This document shows positions 9,338 to 18,870 of a DNA stretch of 64,000 bases, in pieces. Source of the DNA: CAZPXZ01 sp965219495 (GTDB lineage Bacteria > Pseudomonadota > Alphaproteobacteria > Rhodobacterales > CAZPXZ01); assembly GCA_965219495.1 (NCBI GenBank), contig OZ244777.1:1488001-1552000 (forward strand), given 5' to 3'. The stretch's first letter is position 1; every line of letters begins with the position of its first letter. Made by a program: the position numbers and the translations under genes. The notes under the pieces were generated by a model. It did not search any database and was not told the origin of the DNA. It saw only the letters and a program-made list of their open reading frames with translations.

Positions 9338-10343
9338 CGAGGGCGGATGCGCATCAGCCCCGCCCCGGCCTGCAAAGAAAACGAGCACACACACATCGGA
9401 ATGGCAGTGTCGCCGGGACCTCGAAAGAGAGTCACGCGGGCTTGGGCAATGCCGGGGCTAGGTAAGAGAACCGAGCACAACCCCGCCCATGAATCCTGCC
9501 CAAAGCATCCGTATTCAAGCACTCGTTCACGACCGGTCGTGCAATCATCTGTCGTTTTCTCAAATATCAGCTTGATCCATATCAGCGTCCCACGCTATCG
9601 CTCGCACACCAACCCTTCAAAACCAAGAAAATCGACCCCATTGCCCAGCTGGAACACGATGGCCAGAAAAATTCATACGCGACAATTAGCACGACACATT
9701 TGGTGCCCCGCTTGCGGGGCCACCCACGAACGTCACGCAGCCACACAGCACAATTTCGCGGGCGAAGTCGAGCGGGTGGCAAACGAAGATTGAGTGACGC
9801 CGAAATTCGAGGAACTTGGAGTATGGCGCCCGGACTCCCGCTGAAATTCAGCGGCAAGAATTCCGGAGACGGAGTCTGAAACGGACGCGGCGCACAGGTC
9901 TTTCGCAGAACCGCCCCCTAACCAGCGCGTCTTGACGGCCTGTTACTGTGTCTTGACCTCTTGAACCACGACATCTAGACATCTGAGTAAAAATTTCCGC
10001 AGGGAGCGGCTGGCTTGAGCGCGAACAATGAATCTGGCTACCGAGTTTTCACCCCCGCCCGCGAGCGCGCTGACACGGACGAAACAACTGCACCGCTTCC
10101 CGCAAACTTCGGTGCAAAGATGTACGCGCCTTGGCGGTGCATACGAGGCGGCGAGAAATCAATACTACTCCTGTTCAAAAAGTTGTTCCATGAAAGACGG
10201 CCAACAAGTCAACCAAGTGCCGACGGTGTTTGCCTGACGAAGGCAGCAGACAGAATGCAGGGGCTAAGGCGCAAAATTGTACGCGGCTGTAGCACAGGAC
10301 AAGGCGTTTAACAGAACACGCCGTTCCCGCTGGAAACTCTTGG
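9338..10343. other. 1-kb gap, no gene seen
   Basis: Several frames of 60–150 codons are open on both strands, but their translations are low-complexity or Ser/Arg/Pro-rich without family resemblance. I see no repeat array, tRNA or convincing promoter. Confidence 0.5.
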
Positions 10344-10362
10344 ATCGCCCTCGCCGGGCGAT
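10344..10362 (-). terminator. Candidate terminator hairpin after DUF4389 gene
   Basis: ATCGCCC (10344–10350) pairs with GGGCGAT (10356–10362) around a 5-base loop, 17 bases beyond the DUF4389 stop. There is no clear T tract, so termination efficiency is doubtful. Confidence 0.35.
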
Positions 10363-10378
10363 TCCAAGCGCTTGCTGT

Positions 10379-10984
10379 TCATCGAGACGTTCCCGGCGAG
10401 GTGACCACTGAAGTCAGGCTGAACGGAGGGTAGTGGTCGGTTACCAGCCAAACCGCATAGGCAAGAACGCGTGTACCCCAGCGGAAAACGCCCACCACGT
10501 AGTCGAAGAGCGGCCTCGGGTACGAGCCGGTAATCAGGATCGCCATCCACGCCAGAAGGACGGCAATGATCACCCCGATTGCGAGCAATGCAAGCATCAC
10601 AAAGTGCGGGATAGCGAGGAGCCATTTGATTAGCGGCAACCATCTGTTGAGATCAGCTTCCGCGTCAGGATAGTCAATTTCAAGGTGAAACGACTGCTCG
10701 TCAACCGTGGAAGGATACCGGTCAGTCAAGAGGCATAGATAGCAGCCGACCCTTCCACCAAACCGCGCCAGCTCCCGGATGAATTCGAACCACCAACGGG
10801 GATATCTCTGGCGAAAAACGATCATCAGCATTGTAGCCAAAGACATTCCCCCTGACCCAGCAATCAAGCCGAGAATCACAAGTATGGGAATGGCCATGAT
10901 CAGGCGAATAAACGTCGTGAGCCGATCTAGCTTCTCGGGATAGTCAACCGTTAGCCGGGCAGGATAAGCATCGGTGCTAGGCAT
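10379..10984 (-). CDS. DUF4389 domain membrane protein
   Basis: 201 residues with two related halves. Each starts with a DYP motif (LTVDYPEKLDRLTTFIRL and LEIDYPDAEADLNRWLPL), then hydrophobic helices (MAIPILVILGLIAGSGG, FVMLALLAIGVIIAVLLAWM) and a repeated YPRWWFEF/YPRPLFDY loop. Four membrane segments are predicted. This matches the DUF4389 family of integral membrane proteins of unknown function. The C-terminus ends in a YPPFSLT-type tail. Confidence 0.85.
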   Translation of the reverse strand: MPSTDAYPARLTVDYPEKLDRLTTFIRLIMAIPILVILGLIAGSGGMSLATMLMIVFRQRYPRWWFEFIRELARFGGRVGCYLCLLTDRYPSTVDEQSFHLEIDYPDAEADLNRWLPLIKWLLAIPHFVMLALLAIGVIIAVLLAWMAILITGSYPRPLFDYVVGVFRWGTRVLAYAVWLVTDHYPPFSLTSVVTSPGTSR

Positions 10985-11455
10985 GGTTCTTCAACTCCTC
11001 AACATGTTTCGTGGACGGAATGTCCGGCTTTTGCTGCGCTTCAATGCAGCAAGCCGGGTCATTGTTGCCCGTTGGTCGAGCATCCGACTCATCGCTACAG
11101 ACAAAATGGGAGCAATGACACCTCCCATCAATATCAGTGATCCACCCAGTCTCAATCATGCGTGAGAGTTCTCGAACGCGCCAATAGACGCGCCGCTCGT
11201 CCGTCTCCCAATGGACGAATTCGCTCCAAGACTCCAAATTCCCTCGGCACTGAGATTTTGATCGAACGCAGCTTGTACCTGCAGTTTCTCTGTTCGGCGC
11301 GGCTTCTGATGGCTTGAGCCAGTAAGGCACGCAGATTCCTGAAATACGCTTCCACCTCCGGATGTTCAGGTCCGTTCAATTCTTTGGCAAGGTTTGAGGC
11401 GGCCTTTAACCTGAGCCAACGGTCTTCGTAGCGCAGAAAACATCTGCGAAATCCG
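10985..11455. other. Gap with one doubtful frame
   Basis: A minus-strand frame (11152–11514) contains a plausible helical stretch (LRLKAASNLAKELNGPEHPE) but its ends read through IS21 terminal repeats, so it is at best a remnant. Nothing else is seen. Confidence 0.35.
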
Positions 11456-12031
11456 ATGGCACTTGACCAAGAATCAGATTTCACTTGACCAAGAATTCGC
11501 GATTGCCTGACCAAGGTTCAGGTGGTGCCTGACCAGAATTTCCTGGTCCGGATCGCGGTTTTTCCCTAGATCGAAGCGGTGCGGCGGGGGTTTGCCCGCG
11601 TGGGGCCGCCTCGGGGTTGCCGGTTCTTCGTTTTGGCGGTGCAATTCCATTTCCATGAAACGTTGGAACAGGAGGGCTCCGCAATGAGGAGAACCGACAT
11701 GCAAGAAATACGGGACATTTTGACGCTGCGCTATGAGTTGGGGCTTTCGTTCGCCCGGATCAGCGGCGCGCTGGGCGTATGCCGGGGCACGGTTTCGAAC
11801 GTGTTGGCGGCGGCGGGGCTTCCGTGGCCGCTTCGGGCGGCGTTGTCGCCGCCTGGCGGACGTCGCATACGCTCCGTCCGTCAGGGGCGGCCCGTGGCCG
11901 CCCCGGGGAGCCTCCGGCGCCCTTTCCGTTCACAGCAAAAAGGAGGCCTCCATAGCATCCGGCCCAAGCCGATGAACCGTTCAAATGAAATGAGAACTTC
12001 GTTCAAGTGAAATATGATTCCCGTTCAAGTG
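11456..12031 (+). mobile_element. Internally deleted IS21-family element (mini-IS)
   Basis: The left end carries four imperfect tandem repeats of about 22 bases, each with TGACCA (11456–11543; e.g. TTTCACTTGACCAAGAATT). The right end carries three inverted counterparts with TTCAAGTGAAAT-type cores (11973–12031). Left repeat 2 and the inverse of the middle right repeat agree at about 18 of 20 positions. Multiple terminal repeats are typical of IS21. Between them only the first part of istA survives, and istB is missing entirely. The element is about 0.58 kb against about 2.5 kb for a complete IS21. Confidence 0.65.
11684..11850 (+). pseudogene. istA N-terminal fragment (IS21 transposase)
   Basis: It starts MRRTDMQEIRDILTLRYELG and continues LSFARISGALGVCRGTVSNV with LAAAGLPWPL, the N-terminal helix-turn-helix of IstA. 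A strong AGGAGGG ribosome-binding site lies about 10 bases upstream. Similarity stops after some 55 codons, where the internal deletion begins; the remaining frame to 12010 is unrelated. Confidence 0.75.
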
Positions 12032-12335
12032 CGTGCGAACTTTGCATCGATTGCCATATGCAGTTGGACTACATGTGCTGCATTTGAATGCGAATTCAGC
12101 CGAACCTAAACGTCGCCAGCACCAAACCGGGCGTCTTTCAAGCCATCTGCATTCGATGTTTTCGCAATTTTCAGTGTTTTCTGGACGAACGACGGCGAAG
12201 GATTGGCGGAAATCCGCCGACCCCGCTTACGCAGAGGTCCTCCACGGATGACCAAAACGAACGCAACCGGTAACAGCGCGATTCGTTCGGTTCAACCTTT
12301 CCAAGTGCTCCCTCCCCGATGATAAACGTTTGGTA
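12032..12335. other. Intergenic, no gene seen
   Basis: About 300 bases right of the mini-IS21 element, with no coding or structural signal. Confidence 0.4.
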
Positions 12336-12707
12336 TCAAACATGTTGATCGATAAGAATTGGATTTCCGTCAGGATCGAAGAGCATGCAACTTTCCGGTC
12401 CCGATGCGGATTCGTCGGCTTCGCTCGCAAACTTCACGCCGTCTGCCTTGAGTCTTCCCTGGATTTCCCTGACATCGGTGAACTCGTCGAGAGTGTGTCC
12501 GTCGGCATCCCAGCCGGGATTGAACGTCAGAGTGTTCCTGTCGAACATACCCTGAAAGAGTCCGATCACACAGCTGGGACATTTCATAATGAGCCAACCC
12601 TGGTCTGGGTCGCCGCCAAAAACCTCAAATCCGAGTTTCTTGTAAAACTCTCGCGACACCGAGAGATCCTTGACCGCAAGGCTCACCGAAAAATTTCCGA
12701 GTTCCAT
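12336..12707 (-). CDS. VOC family (glyoxalase-like) protein
   Basis: 123 residues forming two beta-alpha-beta-beta-beta modules. It opens FSVSLAVKDLSVSREFYKKL, with KLGFEVFGGDP and WLIMKCPSCVIGLFQGMF, and the second module ends CMLFDPDGNPILIDQHV, the standard VOC ending that supplies a metal ligand (Asp/Glu region). These proteins include glyoxalase I, dioxygenases and antibiotic-binding proteins; the substrate cannot be inferred. It appears to be a stand-alone gene. Confidence 0.88.
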   Translation of the reverse strand: MELGNFSVSLAVKDLSVSREFYKKLGFEVFGGDPDQGWLIMKCPSCVIGLFQGMFDRNTLTFNPGWDADGHTLDEFTDVREIQGRLKADGVKFASEADESASGPESCMLFDPDGNPILIDQHV

Positions 12708-13380
12708 TTTCCAACTCCGTCCTGTTTTGCGATACGATACCTGCCCGCCGCAGAAAAATTCGCGGAACTCAACACAGCGGAACGCACGTCAACGCGCAAC
12801 GGAACGCATTTCTGGCTTGCCGCGTTTGAAACTCTCGTGTTCTGCCTGGCTGCCCAGACTCAGGGACCGCAACCGCTACCGACTCCCACTTCAATAGAGC
12901 GTACGTGGCGCGCTGTCGTGATACAATGCATTTTCAAGTCGCGCCACAAGTGAGACTTTCTGAATTTTTTCCCGTCAAAATGTCTCAAGGGCATCGTGTC
13001 GGTTCGCTTGTCGCCACTGAATCAGAAACAAGCTATTGACGGAAAGACCCCGCGACTGCAAGAGCCTGCCGGTTCCCTGCTCTCTTTCCTTTGGTGGAAT
13101 TCAGGTCAACGGCCAAATTGGTTTCCATGCCGATATCCGAAGGCGCAACGAAGAGCCTTCTTTCTACCCTCTTGCCGACCCTTACAAAGCGTTCGAAAGG
13201 AAACGTGCGCGAAGAAGCGGGAGCAAACACAGATGATCCACCGCTGGCTTCCCAAGGTCTTGGCGCGCACAAGATCCTGTGAGAGACCAGACCTTCCCCC
13301 CAATCGGTTCCCCCGTACACAACGCAACCAGACGGCTCTCCCGCGTTCAAAAATTCTTCAATCCTTGCGCAGACGTGAAC
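12708..13380. other. 670-base gap, no gene seen
   Basis: No frame on either strand has convincing protein features. It lies downstream of the broken oxygenase operon. Confidence 0.4.
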
Positions 13381-13632
13381 CTACTCTTCGCGTCCAAGTG
13401 CCCGAAGCCAAGCGCGAAGTTCCGCCGCGCGATCGCTCCCTGCTGCCAGAGCCAGCACATACGCTTGAGTGCCAAAGAAGCAGGCGGCGTCCAGCAACTC
13501 ATTCGCCTCAAGATTGGCTGCGGCATCCGCATAGAGATTGACGAGCGTTGCCTCGTCGCCTTCCGCATGCGCACGGAGAATCCGTCGGTTGCTCTCCTCC
13601 AGGAACTTCTCTTGTTTGGCTTCGGCTTCCAT
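13381..13632 (-). CDS. Small helical protein following Rieske oxygenase remnant
   Basis: 83 residues, strongly helical and Ala/Glu-rich (EESNRRILRAHAEGDEATLV, AACFFGTQAYVLALAAGSDR), resembling a short TPR-like or accessory protein. It starts 4 bases after the stop of the oxygenase pseudogene on the same strand, so it was its operon partner. The function is unknown and may have been lost with the oxygenase. Confidence 0.6.
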   Translation of the reverse strand: MEAEAKQEKFLEESNRRILRAHAEGDEATLVNLYADAAANLEANELLDAACFFGTQAYVLALAAGSDRAAELRAWLRALGREE

Positions 13633-13636
13633 CCCT

Positions 13637-14160
13637 TTACGCTGTCAACCGTTCGGCAACCCAAGCGTGGAAAGCATGCGAGGGCGTATCCATGACCGGA
13701 GAGAACTTACCACCGTCGAATCCCGGCGCGTGGCGTCCGAGTTGCATGCCCTCGACCACCTGAAGGTCCTCTTCAAAATTTTCCTTCCACTGCGCTTCAT
13801 TCAACTTTCGCAGTGTACGGAATTCGTCGCTCGCGGAATCGCGATCTGCGTAGCTGATGACCACGTGCTCTTGAGTACGCTCGGGACCACGCGGAATCAG
13901 CAAGATTGCAAAAACATGGTCTCGGTGAACGCCGTACAGAACGTTGGGATAGAGCGCAATGTACTCGGCCGCCGTCAATCATTTTTCCGAGAGCCCGTGG
14001 AAGTCGCCGAAGGACCGGGAGCCGTCGCCCAGCGAGGGTCTGTATACGGTCGTACCCTGCCCGGAGAATCCCCGGTATCCAGGATGTGATAATGATCCTC
14101 GAGCCTGGAATAGGCATTCAGCCCAGGATGCACCCAGGGAAGATGATAGCTTTGGGGATT
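13637..14160 (-). pseudogene. Rieske non-heme iron oxygenase, C-terminal catalytic fragment
   Basis: Read from about 14155, the frame gives YHLPWVHPGLNAYSRLEDHY, the start of the ring-hydroxylating oxygenase catalytic domain with its iron-binding histidines. A frameshift near 14035–14050 moves the sequence into the frame GDGSRSFGDFHGLSEK. A TGA then stands where Trp is usual, followed by LTAAEYIALYPNVLYGVHRD and HVFAILLIPRGPERTQEHV to the stop at 13637. The whole Rieske [2Fe-2S] half is absent, cut off at the border of the ISNCY element. It therefore carries three disabling lesions. Confidence 0.8.
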
Positions 14161-14373
14161 ATATAGTGTCCGTGCCAATATAACGGGTCTTGAACCCGGC
14201 GCGACGTTTCCAGCCTAGGCGCCAGGCGCGGAATTTGGCCCCTGGCGCCGTGAGTGAGCGGTTAGTGGCCGGTTTCGCGCGAATGTCGAGGATGCCGGCG
14301 ATCTTCCGCCATGAGGAGGAGCCCCGGCCAAGGCCGGGGCGCATGCCGACGGCGTTGGCTCGGCCGGCCGCAG

Positions 14374-14565
14374 TCAGGCGGCGCGGCGGATGCCTTGGCG
14401 CCGCTGATTCTGGATCTTGTCCCTCTCGGCTCTCTGCAGCACCAGGCCAATCCGGTGCAGATTGGCGGCAAGGATGGCGAGAGCGACCGTTCGAGCGAAG
14501 CCATCCCTGCCGTGCGCGCGGACCCGGTCCAGGCCGCGGCATTCCAGGTTGTGGATGGCGGATTC
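14374..14565 (-). pseudogene. ISNCY-type transposase, C-terminal exon
   Basis: 64 codons, ESAIHNLECRGLDRVRAHGR then DGFARTVALAILAANLHRIG to the TGA at 14374. It continues exactly where the N-terminal part at 18923–20143 breaks off (…RRQHPAV | ESAIHNLE…), so the two are halves of one transposase separated by 4.36 kb of group II intron sequence. Confidence 0.8.
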
Positions 14566-14660
14566 GTCGCGGTAGGAGCGCTGGTTGCCCAGCGCCCGTC
14601 GCGGTAGGAGCGCTGGTTGCCCAGCGCCCGTCGCGGTAGGAGCGCTGGTTGCCCAGCGCC
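14565..14660 (-). repeat. Three tandem 32-bp copies of intron 3' hairpin (domain VI)
   Basis: Copies start at 14565, 14597 and 14629 and are identical. On the intron strand each contains GCGCTGGGCAACCAGCGC, a hairpin with a GCAA tetraloop, followed by TCCTACCGCGAC, which ends in AC as group II introns do (AY). The repeats lie between domain V and the 3' exon, where a single domain VI is expected. Confidence 0.7.
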
Positions 14661-14670
14661 CCTCCGCACA

Positions 14671-14702
14671 GATCCGAGCGTGCGCGCTAACGCACTCGGC
14701 TC
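14671..14702 (-). ncRNA. Group II intron domain V
   Basis: On the minus strand this reads GAGCCGAGTGCG, a short loop, then GCGCACGCTCGG and ATC. The stem has the shape and AGC start of the catalytic domain V. It is followed directly by the domain VI repeats. The reverse transcriptase stop codon (14687–14689) falls inside it. Confidence 0.7.
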
Positions 14703-15730
14703 CTGCCTCGGGTGTGGACGGCACGAAACCGCTGATCCGGCCATGGGTGAAGGATCCTGATTGGCGGGAAGAAGCGCTGCGTCAACTCCGCCAATTGCTC
14801 CCATATGCGAAGGGAATTCCCACGCTGGGAGCGACGGCGCAGTTGCTGGAACCAGAGGCTCCTGACGCTTCGCACGAACGCTTGGAGGAACGCATGGCTG
14901 GAGGGAACTGCATAGTATTGCAGCCACCCCCTGAGCACGCGTTGCAGCCATCCGGCTACCTCCTCCGGGTCGTCGTGGCGCCGACGGCGCAGGACCTCAC
15001 CGATCCGCTGAAGCGTGCGCCGGGCGCGTTTGGCTACCGGCTTCCGCCCGAGACTGAAACCGCCCTTTCTTGTGGTTCGGCAGTAATGCGTGAACCCCAG
15101 AAAATCAAAGGTTTCGGGGCGCCGCTGACCGCGTGAGAGACGGTCCGCCTTGGCGAAGCGTCCAAACTCGATGCAGCGGGTCTTCCCGGGATGGAGAGCC
15201 AGACCGAACTTGCCCAGCCTTCGTTCAAGGTCGTCAAGGAACTGTTCCGCATCCTGCCGGTATTGAAATCCAACCACGAAGTCATCCGCGTAGCGCACGA
15301 TGACCGCGTCTCCGTTCGCCTCCTGCGGACGCCATTTCCGGTCAAACCAGAGGTCGAGGACGTAGTGCAGGTAAATATTTGCCAAAATTGGCGAAACAAC
15401 CGCTCCCTGGGGAGTTCCCCTGAGGTCGTCCTTCCACTCGCCCCCGTCCATGACGCCAGCGTTCAGCCACTTGGTGATCAACCGAATGACCCGCCGGTCC
15501 CCGATCCTGTGTTCCAGAAACCGGATCAACCAGTCTCGGTCCAAATTATCGAAGAAACCGCGGATATCGGCGTCAACAATCCAGTTGACCTTCCGCCGCG
15601 CTATACAGTAGGCAAGAGCGTCCAGAGCGTCGTGCGCCCCGCGCCCTGGCCGGAACCCATGGCTGAACCCGAGAAATTCGACCTCGTAGATCGGGGTAAG
15701 GATCGACTCCACCACCGCCTTCTGGACGAT

Positions 15731-16307
15731 AAATGTTGCGCAGCAAGTTATGTTGCGGAGAGTACGGAACCTGTTGATTGGTAAGAGTTCAAACATATTT
15801 TGCGCGACATAATTTCTTTCACGGCACCCTGTCTGCATGATCGTGGCTCCAACAATCAGGAGACACGACAATGTTCGAAGAACTATTCACACAGTCCATA
15901 GCAGGCACCGAAGAGCCTATATCCGGTTCGGGGTCTATCGCCTTGTCGAGCGTTGTGCGGCCAGCATGCCGGCATTGGCCGGGCGGAAGATAACCCCGCC
16001 CGTGGTTCGGCACACGGCCGCCTGCGCCTTGGTGCGAGCGAAGGTTGACATCAACACGGTCCGCGCGTGGCTTGGCCACGTCAACATCAACGCGACCAAC
16101 ATCTATGCCGAGATTGATCTCGAGATGAAGGCCAGGGCGTTGGCGCTTTGCGACGTGGCTGAACCGGGTCCGAACCGGCCGTGGAAGGAGAAGAAGGGGC
16201 TGAAAATCTTTGTGAGCGTAAAAGATTATGTTGCGGAGAGTCGGGCTCTATCTGTGCCATTCAGCAAGTTACCCAGCCTACGCAACATAACTTGCTGCGC
16301 AACATTT
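15731..16307 (+). mobile_element. Inverted-repeat element with tyrosine-recombinase tail (RIT-like remnant)
   Basis: The ends 15731–15757 and 16281–16307 are perfect 27-bp inverted repeats (AAATGTTGCGCAGCAAGTTA…), extended to 33 bp by the flanking GACGAT/ATCGTC. The motif TTATGTTGCGGAGAGT recurs inside at 15748 and 16226. The only coding remnant is a tyrosine recombinase C-terminus. Recombinase-in-trio (RIT) elements are known with three tandem tyrosine recombinases between inverted ends; this would be a drastically shortened one. The RIT assignment is inference. Confidence 0.55.
15966..16210 (+). pseudogene. Tyrosine recombinase (integrase) C-terminal fragment
   Basis: The translation contains PPVVRHTAACALVRAKVDIN, TVRAWLGHVNINATNIYAEI and DLEMKARALALCD: the Arg–His box, the GHV histidine and the catalytic Tyr region of XerC-like recombinases. 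The first His of HxxR is replaced by Pro. The N-terminal DNA-binding part is missing, and the frame runs past the usual stop. Confidence 0.75.
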
Positions 16308-16339
16308 ATCGTCAAATGTTGCGCGCAACATTTGACGAT
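16308..16339. repeat. 32-bp perfect palindrome at element/RT junction
   Basis: 16308–16323 is the exact reverse complement of 16324–16339. It consists of ATCGTC, two abutting half-ends of the element (AAATGTTGCG/CGCAACATTT) and GACGAT. It lies between the right inverted repeat and the resumed reverse transcriptase, so GACGAT flanks the whole 609-base insert as a 6-bp direct repeat (15725–15730 and 16334–16339). Confidence 0.8.
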
Positions 16340-17108
16340 CTTGTCCTCCAGGGCGGCAATGCCAAGCGGTCGTGTTCCCCCATCCGGCTTCGGGATTTCA
16401 ACCCGCAGCGATGGGAGCGCTCGATACGCTCCGCTGTGCACACGGTCATGGAGTGCGTGCAAATGCACGTCCAGTTCCTCGCCGTATGCCTCCCAGGTCA
16501 TCCGGTCAACTCCGGCCGCAGAGTGCGGGTTCAAAGCATGAAAAGCCCCTCTCAGGACCTCCACCGTGACATGGTGCAGAAGCGCCGTGAGGCGTTCCTT
16601 CGGATTCCTCGTGGCTGCCTGCCGTATCCGGTCCGCCGCTTGTGACACGCTTGCCCGACCCTGCGTCCGGCGCGTGCTTTGGCTTCCCGGATTCCCCTTG
16701 GCTGCCGCCCTTCTCTCCAGGAACTCCGCAGGAGCTGGCGCTCCCTTGTTCGCCCCCTTCATCGATACTATGACGGCATCCGATTGCTTCGCTTGGTTCA
16801 TCATCAGTTCGGATTTCTCCTTCCCCTTCGCGGCCCCGGCTCGACTGCCGGGGCGAAGCGAAGCCCTCCCAGTTCCCCTGTGTGGATCTACGCGCGTGCA
16901 TGGGTTCCTGGACACCGCGGAGCCCGGCCGTCCTCACGATAACGGACGGCCAGTGTTGCCTTCGACCGCGGTGAAAGTCTCGGCATTCCGGAAAGACATC
17001 TATTTCGATGCTCACTAGCCCTGCCCACGCGCACCGCTACCGACACTTCACCTGACACCTCACGGTGACAAGCGCACGGCTCGCGGCGAAAGTGGCTCGT
17101 TACACCTT

Positions 17109-17992
17109 GTCGGGTAGGGCACTGGCGCGCGCACCCTTAGGTGGAGGCTTATCCGGTCCTGCCCTTTCGGTTGCAGGTGGGTGCGCAGTTCCACCATAGA
17201 TCACGTTTCCAGCCGCCCTCCCTGAAAACCGGACTTCGGGTTTTCCCCGGTACGGCTTCAAGCATCAGGCACCCCACAGTTCGGTACGGAGCCTTCCGCA
17301 GGTGCGTCGAGGTGAAGACTGACCCGGCCCTACCCTCGATCGGATACTGCGTTTGCTCCGTCCTACGATGATGCCGCCGCCAAACTGATGGGGGTTTCCG
17401 CCACCGTGTGCGGAGCCATCGGCTGCAGCATCGCCACCTGTGCCCTGAGGCCCTCGCTCCAGCCGGGTTGTGTTGTCCCGGCCATCAACGCTTATCGGCC
17501 TCATCCGCCAGTCTGGAGATCTCCGTTTCATTTCCCGGCACAGCCGGTTATAGACGCGGTCTTTGACATTCAAGGATCATCCTGTCCGATCCCCAGACCT
17601 TCCGGACTTTCGCTGCTGTGCTTTCGAGTATTGCCGCCTTCAATACGCCGGAAGCCCCGGTGCGTGCTCCTCAGTTCTTCCGCACCGACACTGGCCATCG
17701 GGTAGAAAGGAGACCCTTGGCAACTCCAATTACCCCGCAAATCAACTTCATGCAGGAAGTCCTTTTCGACGCTTGATCCGTTCACTCTCGTTACGGCCCT
17801 ACTCTTTGCTCGCCCCCCGGGCTGATCAGACTCAAGCGGAGCCATCTCCACTCCGTCTCCCAGGGCTTTTACTTCCGGGCTTCCAGGTCACCGGGTCACC
17901 CCGTGCGCCTGCCGGATATGACTACGGCGCCAAACTGAGAATTGCGCCGGTGGGACTTGCACCCACTAGTACAGCAGCTAGTCTCGCTGCAC
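17109..17992 (-). repeat. Intron 5' part, copy 2 (884 bp)
   Basis: Nearly identical to the adjacent 17993–18870 except for a divergent block at about 17270–17440. On the intron strand it starts GTGCAGCGAGACTAGC and contains GTGGGTGAAAGTCCCACC. It ends CCAGTGCCCTACCCGAC and then continues into the reverse transcriptase leader. It is the copy physically joined to the reverse transcriptase. Confidence 0.75.
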
Positions 17993-18870
17993 GTCGGGTA
18001 GGGCACTGGCGCGCGCACCCTTAGGTGGAGGCTTATCCGGTCCTGCCCTTTCGGTTGCAGGTGGGTGCGCAGTTCCACCATAGATCACGTTTCCAGCCGC
18101 CCTCCCTAAAAACCGGACTTCGGGTTTTCCCCGGTACGGCTTCAAGCAACAGGCACCTGGCAGTTTGGAGCGGAGCCTTCCGCCTGACCGCCGAGGTTAA
18201 GGCCGACCCAGCCATTCCCCCGAGCAGAAACCGCGTTCACTCCGTCCTCAGGCTGCATCGACCACCGTTAGGCTAGTCCGCCACTGGGTGCGGGCCTTGG
18301 ATGCCGTACAGCCGCCTGTGCCCAGAGGTCCTCGCTCTGGGTGGGTTGTGTTGTCCCACCCTTCATCGCTTGCCGACCTCATCCGCCAGTCTGGAGATCT
18401 CCGTTTCATTTCCCGGCACAGCCGGTTATAGACGCGGTCTTTGACATTCAAGGATCATCCTGTCTGATCCCCAGACCTTCCGGACTTTCGCTGCTGTACT
18501 TTCGAGTATTGCCGCCTTCAGTACGCCGGGAGCCTCGGTGCGTGCTCCTCAGTTCTTCCGCACCGACACTGGCCATCGGGTGGAAAGGAGACCCTTGGCA
18601 ACTCCAATTACCCCGCAAATCAGCTTCATGCAGGAAGTCCTTTTCGACGCTTGATCCGTTCACTCTCGTTACGGCCCTACTCTTTGCTCGCCCCCCGGGC
18701 TGATCAGACTCAAGCGGAACCATCTCCACTCCGTCTCCCAGGGCTTTTACTTCCGGGCTTCCAGGTCACCGGGTCACCCCGTGCGCCTGCCGGATATGAC
18801 TACGGCGCCAAACTGAGAATTGCGCCGGTGGGACTTTCACCCACTAGTACAGCAGCTAGTCTCGCTGCAC
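17993..18870 (-). repeat. Intron 5' part, copy 1 (878 bp, truncated)
   Basis: A direct repeat of 17109–17992, six bases shorter. Its 5' edge is again exactly GTGCAGCG, preceded by a 52-base stretch with CCGGTGCAAGTCCGG. It stops after CCCTACCCGAC, where copy 2 begins. Divergence is confined to one block (about 18150–18320), so this is not a simple recent duplication. Short open frames here repeat between copies but are not genes. Confidence 0.75.

Larger units (their letters stand above)
14687..16804 (-). pseudogene. Group II intron reverse transcriptase/maturase, split by insertion
   Basis: The N-terminal part (16804–16334) starts MMNQAKQSDAVIVSMKGANK and includes RPLGIAALEDKIV. The C-terminal part (15730–14687) continues QKAVVESILTPIYEVEFLGF, GFRPGRGAHDALDAL, GTPQGAVVSPILANIYLHY, the catalytic YADD (15281–15292) and the maturase/X domain WLQRVLRGWLQYYAVPSS. 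There is no HNH endonuclease. Removing 15731–16339 (609 bases) rejoins the frame precisely at DKIV–QKAVV. Without that insertion the protein would be about 505 residues and apparently intact. RBS GGAG lies upstream of ATGATG at 16804. Confidence 0.85.

Noticed and set aside
9347..9793. 148-codon plus-strand frame
   Set aside because: Composition is irregular, there is no ribosome-binding site and no recognisable motif.
11152..11514. Minus-strand frame as a hypothetical gene
   Set aside because: Its first 20 codons run through IS21 terminal repeats and no family is recognised.
14565..14660. Possible CRISPR array from three 32-bp repeats
   Set aside because: The units are directly abutting with no spacers and fit an intron 3' hairpin.
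17101..17120. Short match to 23S rRNA (CCTTGTCGGGTA)
   Set aside because: Only about 12 bases match, within repeated intron sequence; nothing rRNA-like surrounds it.
17141..18729. Paired open frames repeated between the two intron copies
   Set aside because: They repeat because the DNA is duplicated; the translations lack protein character and lie in structured intron RNA.
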